Below are positions 8,135 through 17,496 of a stretch of DNA of 34,428 bases, piece after piece. This stretch comes from Cytophagales bacterium (GTDB taxonomy: Bacteria > Bacteroidota > Bacteroidia > Cytophagales > UBA9547). The DNA lies in contig JACMRH010000169.1 in assembly GCA_014376535.1 (NCBI GenBank), forward strand, positions 1 to 34,428, given 5' to 3'. The notes beneath the pieces are model-generated. The model had not been told where the DNA came from. It saw nothing but the letters and a program-made list of their open reading frames with translations, and did not search any database. A program made the translations under genes and the position numbers. Every line of letters begins with the position of its first letter. The first letter of the stretch is position 1.

Positions 8135-10009
8135 TCAGTAATAAGGAATCTCCCCAGGTTTATCTACAGAAAACTGCCTGAACTGTAAATCATATGTCCT
8201 AACCGGATTGAATTTAAAAACCGAATACCCAACTCCTGGAATTTCCGGATAAAAACCAAAAGTGAATTGGAAGGTATTGAATACCAGAAGCTCATTCCTG
8301 AATTGGACTCCCAGAGCAAAAACCGGGAATGGCTGATTTTTAATAAAAAGATTGTTTTCTGTTCCCACCATTCCCATCCCTACATACATGACAGGAGCAA
8401 ACGAAAATCCTAAAACCTGGTATGGTAAATATAATTGTGTTTGCAGGTAAACTATAAACTTATTTGTTCCTACAAGGGTAGGACTGGAAAATCCCCGCAA
8501 ACCACTTTCATTGTTAATAGAAATAATTTCATTGAAACCTCTGTTCATTCCATAAGTTGACTCACTAACGAGGAACTGTCGCCATTTCCATCTTCCAATA
8601 TTTATTAAACTGGTGAATGTCCCAAAACCTATCCTAGTTACAGCCTGTTCCATTACACTTTGATTAAAATAGCTGCCAGACTCCAAATAGGCATTAACAT
8701 ATATCAGGTTTGGTAGATGGCCATTGAATACACACCTGATGCCACCGTATGTTCTGTTAGTACCCAAGGGCCTGTTTTGGACCCCTGTAATCAAGGAAAG
8801 CAAAAAACCAGTGGGAACGTCTTCCGTTGTTCCAAACCGGTAAATGTATTTGTCTTTGTAATATTGTCGTTGAGATAAGGAAAAACTTGTAAAATAAGTG
8901 TCTGTTGTTTGGAAAGTAAGGAACTTGTCTTTTGTAAAGTCAATAGTGCTTTTATAATCCTGGTGATAATAACGGGCTGCCACAATAAACCGGGTTCCTC
9001 TTTTAGAACTTTCTTTTGATTTAAAAACAGGGAAACTCCAACCATTCCAAACATCAGTATTTGTATAGTTTAATGTTACAGGTTCTACCAGAGAATCAGA
9101 CACTTTAAGTACAGTAGGAATAATAAAATTGCTAAGATCTGCACCACCGGCCCAACGTGTAAGTGGAGAATAAAATGGCCTGAAAAGCGCTACTCCTTTA
9201 TTTTGATTTTGTATATCAGTATTATAAAAGCCTAAGGCTGTAATAAATGTATTTCTGATATAGGGTACAACATAAGTTCCTTTATAATAAATAGGAGATT
9301 CTAAAGTAGGCTCTTTTTTATAAGCAGATTGTTCTACTGATTGACCGAAACCCAGAAAATTCTCATCTTTTAAACCAATAGTCCAGGGGCCTCCATAATT
9401 ATATGTGGGTGATAATGACCAACGGTCCTGGGTTCTGATATAAACATTTACACTATCGCCGGTAGGAGCAGCTGGCTCAACCCTGATGATGGCATCATGA
9501 ATATAAGCGGAGGTACGGATAATCCTTTCTGATTCTTTTACTTTGAAATGGTCCAGGCTATCTCCTCTTTTGAATAGAAGATGGTTCCTTATGGTAAAAC
9601 GTTTTGATTTTATGTGTGCAAGGTTTGCAGCTCTTTCTGCAAAGTTTTCCGGTTTTCTTAACGTATCGGTAATGCTGTATCCGGATGGGTCTAAGCTGGT
9701 TATAAAAACATTTTTTATTATTCTGCCATCATAATCACTCATGTCTATGATGCGAACTGTTTTTCGTTTCCTTATTTCATTCGTCTTTTTGGGGCTTTGA
9801 ATTTTTTTGGCTGTAGTGTCTTCTGTCGGAGATTTATAGGTAAAAACTGATTTATACGCTTCGTAGATCCACCTGTTTCTTTTTGATAATTTTTCTATTT
9901 TTTTGTAGAGGTACAATGAATCTCTTTTTGTCTTTTCTTTGGTAACACTATCAACCTGCGCTATTGTGCTGAAACAAAAAAGAAAAATAATTGCGAATGA
10001 TATTCTCAT
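8135..10009 (-). CDS. BamA/TamA-superfamily outer-membrane protein
   Basis: The 624-residue protein has a signal peptide (MRISFAIIFLFCFSTIAQ). It then has a Lys/Arg-rich linker to about residue 80 and a region of about 110 residues that reads as one or two POTRA-like folds (IIKNVFITSLDPSGYS to VNVYIRTQDRW). The last 420 residues are amphipathic strands of a barrel. The segment GLRGFSSPTLVGTNKF carries the RGF-type loop-6 motif of BamA/Omp85 proteins. It is shorter than BamA, with fewer POTRA domains, and resembles accessory Omp85 proteins of Bacteroidota. The substrate is unknown. It is distinct from the TamL homologue at 17497. The upstream hairpin at 10041-10071 separates it from the lmo0937-type gene, so it probably has its own promoter; the following small secreted gene is likely in the same transcript. 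Confidence 0.85.
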   Translation of the reverse strand: MRISFAIIFLFCFSTIAQVDSVTKEKTKRDSLYLYKKIEKLSKRNRWIYEAYKSVFTYKSPTEDTTAKKIQSPKKTNEIRKRKTVRIIDMSDYDGRIIKNVFITSLDPSGYSITDTLRKPENFAERAANLAHIKSKRFTIRNHLLFKRGDSLDHFKVKESERIIRTSAYIHDAIIRVEPAAPTGDSVNVYIRTQDRWSLSPTYNYGGPWTIGLKDENFLGFGQSVEQSAYKKEPTLESPIYYKGTYVVPYIRNTFITALGFYNTDIQNQNKGVALFRPFYSPLTRWAGGADLSNFIIPTVLKVSDSLVEPVTLNYTNTDVWNGWSFPVFKSKESSKRGTRFIVAARYYHQDYKSTIDFTKDKFLTFQTTDTYFTSFSLSQRQYYKDKYIYRFGTTEDVPTGFLLSLITGVQNRPLGTNRTYGGIRCVFNGHLPNLIYVNAYLESGSYFNQSVMEQAVTRIGFGTFTSLINIGRWKWRQFLVSESTYGMNRGFNEIISINNESGLRGFSSPTLVGTNKFIVYLQTQLYLPYQVLGFSFAPVMYVGMGMVGTENNLFIKNQPFPVFALGVQFRNELLVFNTFQFTFGFYPEIPGVGYSVFKFNPVRTYDLQFRQFSVDKPGEIPYY

Positions 10010-10040
10010 TTGCTAATTGAGTAAGATGATAAAAATACGG

Positions 10041-10071
10041 ATGCGGCCCGCAATATTATTGCAGGCCGCAT
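10041..10071 (-). terminator. Hairpin terminator after the lmo0937-type gene
   Basis: ATGCGGCC at 10041-10048 pairs with GGCCGCAT at 10064-10071, and after one mismatch GCAAT pairs with ATTGC. On the minus strand it is followed by a T-rich stretch (GTATTTTTAT). It lies 26 bases beyond the stop of the gene at 10098-10256 and 31 bases before the ATG of the barrel gene at 10009. Confidence 0.75.
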
Positions 10072-10097
10072 ACATTTAATTTTCTGATATGTCTTGT

Positions 10098-10256
10098 TTA
10101 AATCCTCGCCCCATTCCCTCTGATAACATTGAACAAAACTGCAATAATTGCAAGCACCAACAAAATGTGGATAATACCTCCAGCACTGTAAGCAAAGAAT
10201 CCAACCGCCCATCCTATCAATAAGATAACAGCGATAATGTAAAGAATTGAGTTCAT
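10098..10256 (-). CDS. lmo0937-family small membrane protein
   Basis: This 52-residue protein begins MNSILYIIAVILLIGWAVGF and ends VLFNVIRGNGARI. It has two hydrophobic segments (about residues 3-22 and 27-44) joined by the short AYSAGGI turn. The pattern is that of the lmo0937 family of tiny membrane proteins (LYIIAVILLIGWAVGFF..SAGGIIHILLVLAIIAVL), which are widespread and of unknown role, possibly stress-related. A longer reading frame of 68 codons overlaps it in another frame and is not real, being rich in Trp/Cys with no family match. It is transcribed towards a strong hairpin, so it may be a monocistronic unit. Confidence 0.9.
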   Translation of the reverse strand: MNSILYIIAVILLIGWAVGFFAYSAGGIIHILLVLAIIAVLFNVIRGNGARI

Positions 10257-10310
10257 TTTTTAATGATTTAAAGTTTAAAATTCTGAAAGTTTTTAAAAAT
10301 TATCATGCCA

Positions 10311-11453
10311 TCATATGCGGGTATTAGTGGGTACTTCTATCACTTCCTTAATGCCATTTTTTCTTCTGATCAATCTGTTTTCTTGACCTAAGAGGAACCC
10401 ATACGATTTTAAAGTTTCCATTTGGTCGAACATTACTTTAAACATCCCGGTCACCGGAATAGATAAAATCATTCCAATAATTCCCCAAACTTTTGCTCCC
10501 ATTAATAATGCAATAGTGGCAGCAAGAGGATTTATACTTACACTGGATCCCACCACTTTAGGGGTAATGAAATTATTGTCAAGAAACTGGACGACCACAC
10601 AAACCCCTGCAGCACCGGCAGCATACCATAAACTATCTTTTGTAAGCAATGCTATCGCGATAGGGAAAACACTCCCAACCAATACCCCGATGTAAGGAAC
10701 AATATTTAAAAAGGCGGCCAAAGCTGCAAACAACAATGCATGCTTTAAACCTAAAGCGAGAAAACCTATTGAATTTAAAATTGATAAAATAAGAATGTCT
10801 AATAATATTCCTTTCAGATATTGTTGAGACACTATACAAACTTTTGCAATAGTAAAGTTTAGTTTGCGTTTTAACCTTGGCTCCACTAGGCTGTACATAA
10901 AGGTTAAAATTTTCTCTTTATAATATGTGATGAGGAAAATATAAATAGGGATAAGTGCAAGATTTGCAATTAATGTACCAGTTGTGGACAAGGCCTTCAT
11001 TATATAATTGCTGGTATTAGCGGTAAACTCATTTATTTTATGGTCTACCCATAAAGTCTGGTCCTGCTGACTGTAATCATATCGGTTTTCTATGTGATGT
11101 TGCAACTCGATGTATTTCAGGTGGAACTGAGTTTTTAATTCAGGCAAATCAGCGTGTAATGAAAGCAGCTGATAAGCGAAAAAGCAAAGGATAATGGATA
11201 TAATAAAAATGGCCAGCAAAATGCTTATAACAATCGCAATCCATTTTGGGAATCTTTTTTTTTGTAAATAATTAGAAATAGGAATGAGCATAAAACTCAG
11301 GAACATGGCGATGAAAAACGTCATGAGAATGTCGCTACCATAATCCAAAATAATGTAACCACCTATGATTGCAATGAAAATATGGCTAATTTTCATGTAT
11401 GCAGGTATCTTAAAGCCCTTATTGGGCAAAAGATCAAGGGGTGTTGCTGGCAT
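10311..11453 (-). CDS. AI-2E family (PerM/UPF0118) permease
   Basis: The chosen start is MPATPLDLLPNKGF (380 residues); the longer frame from 11519 would overlap the divergent gene. The protein has the family layout: two early membrane helices (IFIAIIGGYIILDYGSDI, FFIAMFLSFMLIPISNYL), a third (IAIVISILLAIFII), and a long soluble coiled region (about residues 90-160, LHADLPELKTQF to TTGTLI). A cluster of C-terminal helices follows, including the conserved LNIVPYIGVLVGSVFPIAIALL and the FLDNNFITPKVVGSSVSINPLA segment. Family members export small solutes or signals, and some are Na+/H+ antiporters; the substrate here is unknown. It is divergent from YihY/BrkB with only 27 bases between starts, so their promoters must overlap each other or the opposing genes. 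Confidence 0.93.
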   Translation of the reverse strand: MPATPLDLLPNKGFKIPAYMKISHIFIAIIGGYIILDYGSDILMTFFIAMFLSFMLIPISNYLQKKRFPKWIAIVISILLAIFIISIILCFFAYQLLSLHADLPELKTQFHLKYIELQHHIENRYDYSQQDQTLWVDHKINEFTANTSNYIMKALSTTGTLIANLALIPIYIFLITYYKEKILTFMYSLVEPRLKRKLNFTIAKVCIVSQQYLKGILLDILILSILNSIGFLALGLKHALLFAALAAFLNIVPYIGVLVGSVFPIAIALLTKDSLWYAAGAAGVCVVVQFLDNNFITPKVVGSSVSINPLAATIALLMGAKVWGIIGMILSIPVTGMFKVMFDQMETLKSYGFLLGQENRLIRRKNGIKEVIEVPTNTRI

Positions 11454-11480
11454 TGTTTTTTTAATCTGAGCTAAAAGTAT

Positions 11481-12455
11481 ATGATTTCCATAAAAAAATA
11501 TGCCGTAGAATTCTGGCATCTTGTTGTTGGGGCCGGCAAAGAGTTTAGTAATGATAATGCTATGAAACTCAGTGCATCTTTATCTTACTATACTATCTTT
11601 TCCCTTGCTCCCATGTTGCTGGTGATTATAGCTGTTTGCGGGATATTTTTTGGCAGAGATGCCGTTCAGGGAGAAATATACAGCCGGATAGATAATTGGG
11701 TTGGTTCAGATGCGGCACTGCAAATTCAAAGCATGTTGAAAAGTGCTCAACATTCACAGCAAAGCTGGATTGCTGCTACATTGGGGGTAATCACATTAAT
11801 TATCGGGGCAACAGGGGTTTTTATTGAAATCCAGGATTCTATAAATTATATATGGTCCATAAAGGCTAAACCTAAGCGTGGCTGGGTAAAGTTTATTGTG
11901 AACAGGGCTATCTCATTCTCTCTGATATTGAGTGTAGGTTTTTTAATGTTGGTTTCTCTTACCATTAATACTGTCCTTGATTTGATGTTTGATAAAATTG
12001 AAAACATTTTCCCGTTTTCGGTATATGTGTTCTATCTTTTTAACCTGGCTATTGTCCTGGTGGTTATTACTCTTCTTTTTTCTATCATCTTTAAAATTCT
12101 TCCTGATGGTGAGCCCAAATGGAGAGATGCAATTGCAGGAGCAGCATTTACAGCAATACTATTTATGTTAGGGAAGTTTTTGATCGGTTATTATTTAGCT
12201 AAAAGTAATATTGCCACAACTTATGGTTCTTCAAGTGCAATTGTCATCATCCTTCTGTGGATCTATTACTCCTCAGTTATATTATATTTTGGTGCGGAAT
12301 TTACCAAAGTTTACGCTCTAAGATATGGACGGCCAATCAAACCATACAGGTATGCTGTTACAATAGAAAAGAGGGAGATCGTTATTACTCAGGAGAAAGC
12401 TTTCAAGGAAATTGAAAAAGTTGTTGAACTCCCTAAAGAAACAAAGGCTATTTAA
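11481..12455 (+). CDS. YihY/virulence factor BrkB family membrane protein
   Basis: The 324-residue inner-membrane protein shows the family landmarks: DNAMKLSASLSYYTIFSLAPMLLVII near the N-terminus, GVITLIIGATGVFIEIQDSINYIW, a Trp/Lys linker, and the conserved end block LAKSNIATTYGSSSAIVIILLWIYYSS followed by ILYFGAEFTKVYA. Six membrane segments are expected. The biochemical role of the family is unsettled; it was once annotated as RNase BN, which is no longer accepted. The stop codon overlaps the start of tamB (TAATG at 12453-12457), implying translational coupling. The start at 11481 is the first codon compatible with the divergent neighbour. Confidence 0.93.
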   Translation: MISIKKYAVEFWHLVVGAGKEFSNDNAMKLSASLSYYTIFSLAPMLLVIIAVCGIFFGRDAVQGEIYSRIDNWVGSDAALQIQSMLKSAQHSQQSWIAATLGVITLIIGATGVFIEIQDSINYIWSIKAKPKRGWVKFIVNRAISFSLILSVGFLMLVSLTINTVLDLMFDKIENIFPFSVYVFYLFNLAIVLVVITLLFSIIFKILPDGEPKWRDAIAGAAFTAILFMLGKFLIGYYLAKSNIATTYGSSSAIVIILLWIYYSSVILYFGAEFTKVYALRYGRPIKPYRYAVTIEKREIVITQEKAFKEIEKVVELPKETKAI

Positions 12456-15400
12456 TGGGGATTTTCAAGACAATATTACGGATTTTATTAAAAGCACTTT
12501 TATGGATTTTGTGCCTGTTTGTGCTGCTCTTTGGTTTGGTATGGATTGTCCTCAAAGTGCCGAAAGTACAAAATTACATTGTTTCTAAAGCGACTACGTT
12601 TGTGAGTGGCAAAACTCACACTAAAGTGGTATTGGATAAAATTGACATTGGTTTTCCTAAATCAATTTTGTTGCAGGGCCTTTTTTTGGATGATCTGAAT
12701 AAAGATACACTTGTTTACATTAAACAATTGGAAGTTGACATAGACATGCTGGCCTTAATTCAAAAAAAGGTGGATGTTAATTACATTGGTCTTGAAGGAC
12801 TTAATGGTAATCTTGTTAGAGACAAACAAACCAGGAATTTCAATTTCCAATTTTTGTTGGATGCATTTTCAAAAAAGGAAAAAGCAAAGGTAAAAGTGGA
12901 AGATACTACTGCCTCACCTTGGGGAATTGATGCTAGAAAATTTGAACTGAAAGATTGCAGATTCTCTTTAAATGACTCAGTTGGAGGTATCTATCTTCAG
13001 TCTTCAGTTCCAACCCTTTTAATCAACATAGAGAAGGTTGACTTAGAGAAAAAATCATTGGAAGTTACTGATTTGGTTGTTTCGGGGGTTATTGTAAAAT
13101 TCTCGAAAGGCATTTCTATAATTCCTGATACAGGAAAGCCAGGCACAACACCCTGGAAGGATTTGATTGTTGAGAACCTGGAAGTAAACAATACAGGATT
13201 TTCATTTTCTGACGCTGTACAACACACAGCAATTTCATCTAAAGTTGGTCATCTGAAACTTGAAAATGTAAACCTGGACCTTTTTCAGCAAATTATCAGG
13301 GCCAAAAACCTGGAACTGGCCCATTCCAATGGAGAAATAATTCTTACAAAAGATACGGTTGAAACCAGATTGAAAAATTCCGTTTCTGCTTCAATAAAAA
13401 AAAGGAACTGGTTAATTGAAGTACAGAATCTAGAACTTGATAGCAATAATTTCAAACTGGATTTTGCCAATGTCCCCAGGTCCAAAAAGGGAATGGACTA
13501 TAACCACTTGAACCTAACCGGGCTTAGTGCTGACATTCAAAATATTTATGTAAATGGCTCCTCGCTGAGATCTCAAATTAATAAACTGGAAGTACAGGAA
13601 CAAAGTGGTTTTGGAGTGCGGTCTATGAAAGCTTCGTTTGAGATGGACTCAACGCATGCCAACCTGGATGGATTCGAAATAGTAACAAACAGGTCACGTA
13701 TCGGGAAAAAGGTGAACATTTCTTATTCTTCAATAAATAAGATTGTTGATGATGGGCAGGTCAAAATATCTCTTGTAGATAATATTCTTTCTGTAGAAGA
13801 CTTGCTTGTATTTGCCCCACAGCTTGAAAAAAATAAGTTTATAGCGAAGAATACAAAGCAGTTAGTAAAGTTAAATCTTGAAGCAGAGGGTACTTTGAAA
13901 AACTTATTGCTAAGTAAACTTTATCTGACAACGGGGAACTCTACGATAATAGATGTTTCCGGGCGAATAAAAGATCTTCGGGATCCAAAAAAGCTTGCAA
14001 TGGATTTGAAAATTGGCCGGATTCAATCAGGAAATGGAGATTTAAAACTTTTATTGCCTGACAGCCTCATTCCTAAATCAATATCAATTCCTCCTGTATT
14101 TATTGTGAAAGGAAGGCATAAGGGTGGTATTTCCAGCTTCCTAACGAATGTTTCACTTCAAACATCATATGGAAATGCGCTGATTGTATCTGATATTAAA
14201 AATGTACAAAGCGATTCACCACTTTATAATTTAAAATTAACAACTCAACGCCTAAATCTGGGCAAATTACTTAAACAACCTATGCTTGGTCCATTGACTG
14301 GGGATTTTAAATTAAAGGGAACAGGATTTAAAAAAGAGAAAGCAACAGCTGAACTGGAACTAGCGGTGAAATCAGTAACTCTACAGAATTACGCATATAA
14401 AAACATCAATTCAAAAATTGATTATTCAAAAGGCCTTGCAGATATATTAACAGAAATAAATGACAGCAATCTTGCTTTGACATTGTCTGGAAAAGCAAAT
14501 ATCATTGAAGGAAAAGAAGCTTATAATTTAGCCTTTAAACTTAAAGGAATTGATCTATATGGACTTAAACTCACAAAAGAGCATATACAGGTAAGCGCCC
14601 AGGTAGATGCAGATTTTAAAGGAGATGCAAGGGATAATTTTCAGGGCGATATGGCTGTGAGAAATATTATGGTGATCAAAAAAAATAAAGAATACAGGCT
14701 TGATTCTCTTATTGTTGCTTCAGTAAATAAGCCTGGGTCCAGCTCATTGAATATGACAAGTACCTTGCTTTCAGCAAAGTTCAACGGAAATATAGACCTT
14801 CTCGTGGTAGCTTCCGCAGTAGAAAATCATTTAAATAAATATTTCAATTCAGGCCCTAAACCACCAAATAAACCTACGCAGCCTCAAAACTTTGATTTTG
14901 AGGTAAAAATAAACGAAGATCCTTTTATTCGTGAAGTCTTGTTTCCATCTCTAAATAATTACAATGCAGTGACAATTAAAGGTGCATTTGACAGTCAACA
15001 GGACATTTTAAATTTAGCCTTAACAGCTCCATTGATTGAATACGGAAAACATCAAATCAAGGATTTTAGAGCCAATATCATATCAGACAAGCAAAAACTC
15101 AACTACGATTTTGGCCTTTCCAATTACACAAGTGGATCTTTTCAATTATCTCCAACATCTTTCAATGGTTCAGTTGCTGATAATAAAATTTTAATGAATT
15201 TATTAATTGCAGATAAGAAAAATGGCAGTAAGCTGGCATTGCAATCTCTGTTAGCCAGGAATGGTCAGTATTATCGATATTCATTGCTTCCGGATGGTTT
15301 CAAAATTATGGACCATTCATGGGTTGTGGATGTAGATAATTACATTGAGTTTGGCAAGAAACATTTGTACGTACATAAATTTACTTTGAGCAATGGTAAG

Positions 15401-17446
15401 GAATCTATTAATGCTAATTCAAGCAGTAATACCAGAGATGCCGATTTGCTTTTAAACATTAAAGATTTTCAGCTAAAAACGTTATCACAGATAATGGAAC
15501 AAAAGGATTCTTTGTTTAAAGGCACTGTGAACGGAACAATTACGCTGAAAGACTATCAGCAAAAACCAGCTTTTACTTCAGATTTGAAATTAACAGACCT
15601 TCAATATAAAACATCTAAAGTTGGCGATCTGGCAATAAAAGCTGGTAATATAAATTCTGCGAAATACAACGTAAACGCTGTCTTGAGTGGTATGGGCAAT
15701 AATGTGGTTTTAGCTGGTTACTATAATCCTTTGGATACAGCACATGCGCTGGATTTTACTGCTGATATAAACGCATTACAACTTTCCTCCTTAGAATCCT
15801 TCACAAGTGGGAACATACGAAAGAGTTCAGGGTTTATCACAGGCAATTTTAAAATTGAAGGAAATACCGTTGATCCTAAAATAGATGGAAAACTCAATTT
15901 TTTAGAAGCTAAAACAAATGTGAAATTCCTGAACCAAACATTGTATATGCAAAATGAGTCCATCAGTTTTTCGAAAACCGGCTTGCATTTTAATTCTTTC
16001 CATATCAGAGATACTTTGAATAATATGGCAACTGTGGAAGGCGATGTGAAAATGCATCAATTTAAAGATATCCATTTTGACATGCAGGTTACTTCCGACA
16101 AATTCATGGTGCTGAACACCACAGCCATTGACAATAAGTTGTTTTATGGGAAAGTAATACTGGACAGTGATATCAAAATAAAAGGTACACCTGATCTTCC
16201 TAAAATTACCGCTTATATAAATGTAGCTAACGGAAGCAGGTTTACTTTTGCTGTTCCTGAATCAAAGCTTTCAGTGGATAGGGGTGAAGGGGTTGTAGTG
16301 TTTCTTTATGATCCTGAAAATCTTCATCCTATTATGTTGAGAAGAGAAAAGCGGGCTCCAAATTCTAAAGTTTTAAAAGGAATGGATCTGACAGCACATG
16401 TTAAAGTCCATTCAGGTTCAACTTTAAAAATTTTAGTCGACCCTGCCTCAGGCGATTCACTTGTTGTAAAAGGAGATGCGGACCTAAATCTTGGCATTGA
16501 TCCTAGCGGAAAAACCAGTTTATCAGGTATTTATACTATTTCCAGTGGTAAGTACAAGGCTTTTATTGAAGGCATCACAACAAAAGAATTTTTCCTTGTA
16601 AAAGGAAGTAAGATTGTATGGAGCGGAGATCCTTTAGATGCCCAAATAGATATACAAGCGCAATACAATATTAAGACCACGGCAAGGGAACTTATGAGCA
16701 TTGGGGGAAGTGGTACTGCCGTTATTACTGATTCTTCTGCGTTGGGAAGGCCGTTACCTTTTGAAGTAATATTGATAATGGAAGGTGAATTGCTTAAACC
16801 AACCTTAAGCTTCAGACTGGATATGGCAGATAACCAAAAATCAGTTGCAGGCGGGGCTATTTATGCTAAGTTAAATGAGGTAAACGAAATTGAAGCAGAA
16901 AGGAACAAGCAAGTGTTTTCACTTTTAGTATTGAGCAAATTTATGTCTTCAAATGCGCCTGGTGGCGGTACTACGAGCTCTGGTTTGGCCAGAAGCAGCG
17001 TAAGCCGTATGATGTCTGATCAGTTGAACCAATTATCATCTCAATACCTCAAAGGGGTTGAAGTAAATGTAGATCTGCAGTCTTATGATTATAACCAGGG
17101 AGGAGGCACAAAAAGCAATACTCAGGCCAATGTTAGTGTAAAGAAAAGTTTTGACAGGCTATCTGTTCAGGTGGGAAGCAATGTAAAATTGGAAGGTTCT
17201 GATGCCCAACAAAGCAATGCTAAAAGCTTTACCGGGGATGTAGAAGTCGCATATAAACTTACAAAAGACGGTAGGTACCAGGCTAAAGCATTCAGGCAAA
17301 ACGAAGTAGATGCGGTAGCAAATGGTGTAATAACTGAAACTGGTGCCGGTATAGTTTATACCAGGAACTATAATAAAACACGTGAACTATTAAAACCACC
17401 AGTTTCCAGGCGAAATAAAAGAAAAGAAAAACAACTGACTAAATAA
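12455..17446 (+). CDS. tamB: TamB-type inter-membrane AsmA-like protein
   Basis: The 1663-residue protein has one N-terminal membrane anchor (about residues 6-30, rich in Leu and Trp) and then a very long periplasmic region of beta-strand repeats. This is the groove-like fold now assigned to TamB, AsmA and YhdP proteins. The C-terminal 450 residues carry the TamB/DUF490 domain (GKTSLSGIYTISSGKYKA, WSGDPLDAQIDIQAQY and LPFEVILIMEGELLKP). Family members bridge the two membranes, help assemble outer-membrane proteins with TamA/TamL, and are proposed to carry phospholipids. It overlaps the brkB stop by one base and is followed 50 bases later by the TamL gene, the expected partner. The end is basic (SRRNKRKEKQLTK), and a low-complexity Gly/Ser/Asn stretch lies near residues 1500-1570. 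Confidence 0.95.
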   Translation: MGIFKTILRILLKALLWILCLFVLLFGLVWIVLKVPKVQNYIVSKATTFVSGKTHTKVVLDKIDIGFPKSILLQGLFLDDLNKDTLVYIKQLEVDIDMLALIQKKVDVNYIGLEGLNGNLVRDKQTRNFNFQFLLDAFSKKEKAKVKVEDTTASPWGIDARKFELKDCRFSLNDSVGGIYLQSSVPTLLINIEKVDLEKKSLEVTDLVVSGVIVKFSKGISIIPDTGKPGTTPWKDLIVENLEVNNTGFSFSDAVQHTAISSKVGHLKLENVNLDLFQQIIRAKNLELAHSNGEIILTKDTVETRLKNSVSASIKKRNWLIEVQNLELDSNNFKLDFANVPRSKKGMDYNHLNLTGLSADIQNIYVNGSSLRSQINKLEVQEQSGFGVRSMKASFEMDSTHANLDGFEIVTNRSRIGKKVNISYSSINKIVDDGQVKISLVDNILSVEDLLVFAPQLEKNKFIAKNTKQLVKLNLEAEGTLKNLLLSKLYLTTGNSTIIDVSGRIKDLRDPKKLAMDLKIGRIQSGNGDLKLLLPDSLIPKSISIPPVFIVKGRHKGGISSFLTNVSLQTSYGNALIVSDIKNVQSDSPLYNLKLTTQRLNLGKLLKQPMLGPLTGDFKLKGTGFKKEKATAELELAVKSVTLQNYAYKNINSKIDYSKGLADILTEINDSNLALTLSGKANIIEGKEAYNLAFKLKGIDLYGLKLTKEHIQVSAQVDADFKGDARDNFQGDMAVRNIMVIKKNKEYRLDSLIVASVNKPGSSSLNMTSTLLSAKFNGNIDLLVVASAVENHLNKYFNSGPKPPNKPTQPQNFDFEVKINEDPFIREVLFPSLNNYNAVTIKGAFDSQQDILNLALTAPLIEYGKHQIKDFRANIISDKQKLNYDFGLSNYTSGSFQLSPTSFNGSVADNKILMNLLIADKKNGSKLALQSLLARNGQYYRYSLLPDGFKIMDHSWVVDVDNYIEFGKKHLYVHKFTLSNGKESINANSSSNTRDADLLLNIKDFQLKTLSQIMEQKDSLFKGTVNGTITLKDYQQKPAFTSDLKLTDLQYKTSKVGDLAIKAGNINSAKYNVNAVLSGMGNNVVLAGYYNPLDTAHALDFTADINALQLSSLESFTSGNIRKSSGFITGNFKIEGNTVDPKIDGKLNFLEAKTNVKFLNQTLYMQNESISFSKTGLHFNSFHIRDTLNNMATVEGDVKMHQFKDIHFDMQVTSDKFMVLNTTAIDNKLFYGKVILDSDIKIKGTPDLPKITAYINVANGSRFTFAVPESKLSVDRGEGVVVFLYDPENLHPIMLRREKRAPNSKVLKGMDLTAHVKVHSGSTLKILVDPASGDSLVVKGDADLNLGIDPSGKTSLSGIYTISSGKYKAFIEGITTKEFFLVKGSKIVWSGDPLDAQIDIQAQYNIKTTARELMSIGGSGTAVITDSSALGRPLPFEVILIMEGELLKPTLSFRLDMADNQKSVAGGAIYAKLNEVNEIEAERNKQVFSLLVLSKFMSSNAPGGGTTSSGLARSSVSRMMSDQLNQLSSQYLKGVEVNVDLQSYDYNQGGGTKSNTQANVSVKKSFDRLSVQVGSNVKLEGSDAQQSNAKSFTGDVEVAYKLTKDGRYQAKAFRQNEVDAVANGVITETGAGIVYTRNYNKTRELLKPPVSRRNKRKEKQLTK

Positions 17447-17496
17447 TTCAGTACTATCATTGCAGCTTAAACCTTAAAAAAAATCCCACCCAAAGA

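Noticed and set aside
10006-10212. 68-codon minus-strand reading frame over the small membrane gene
   Set aside because: Another frame over 10098-10256 encodes a clear lmo0937-family protein; this one is Trp/Cys-rich without a family match and runs through the terminator hairpin.
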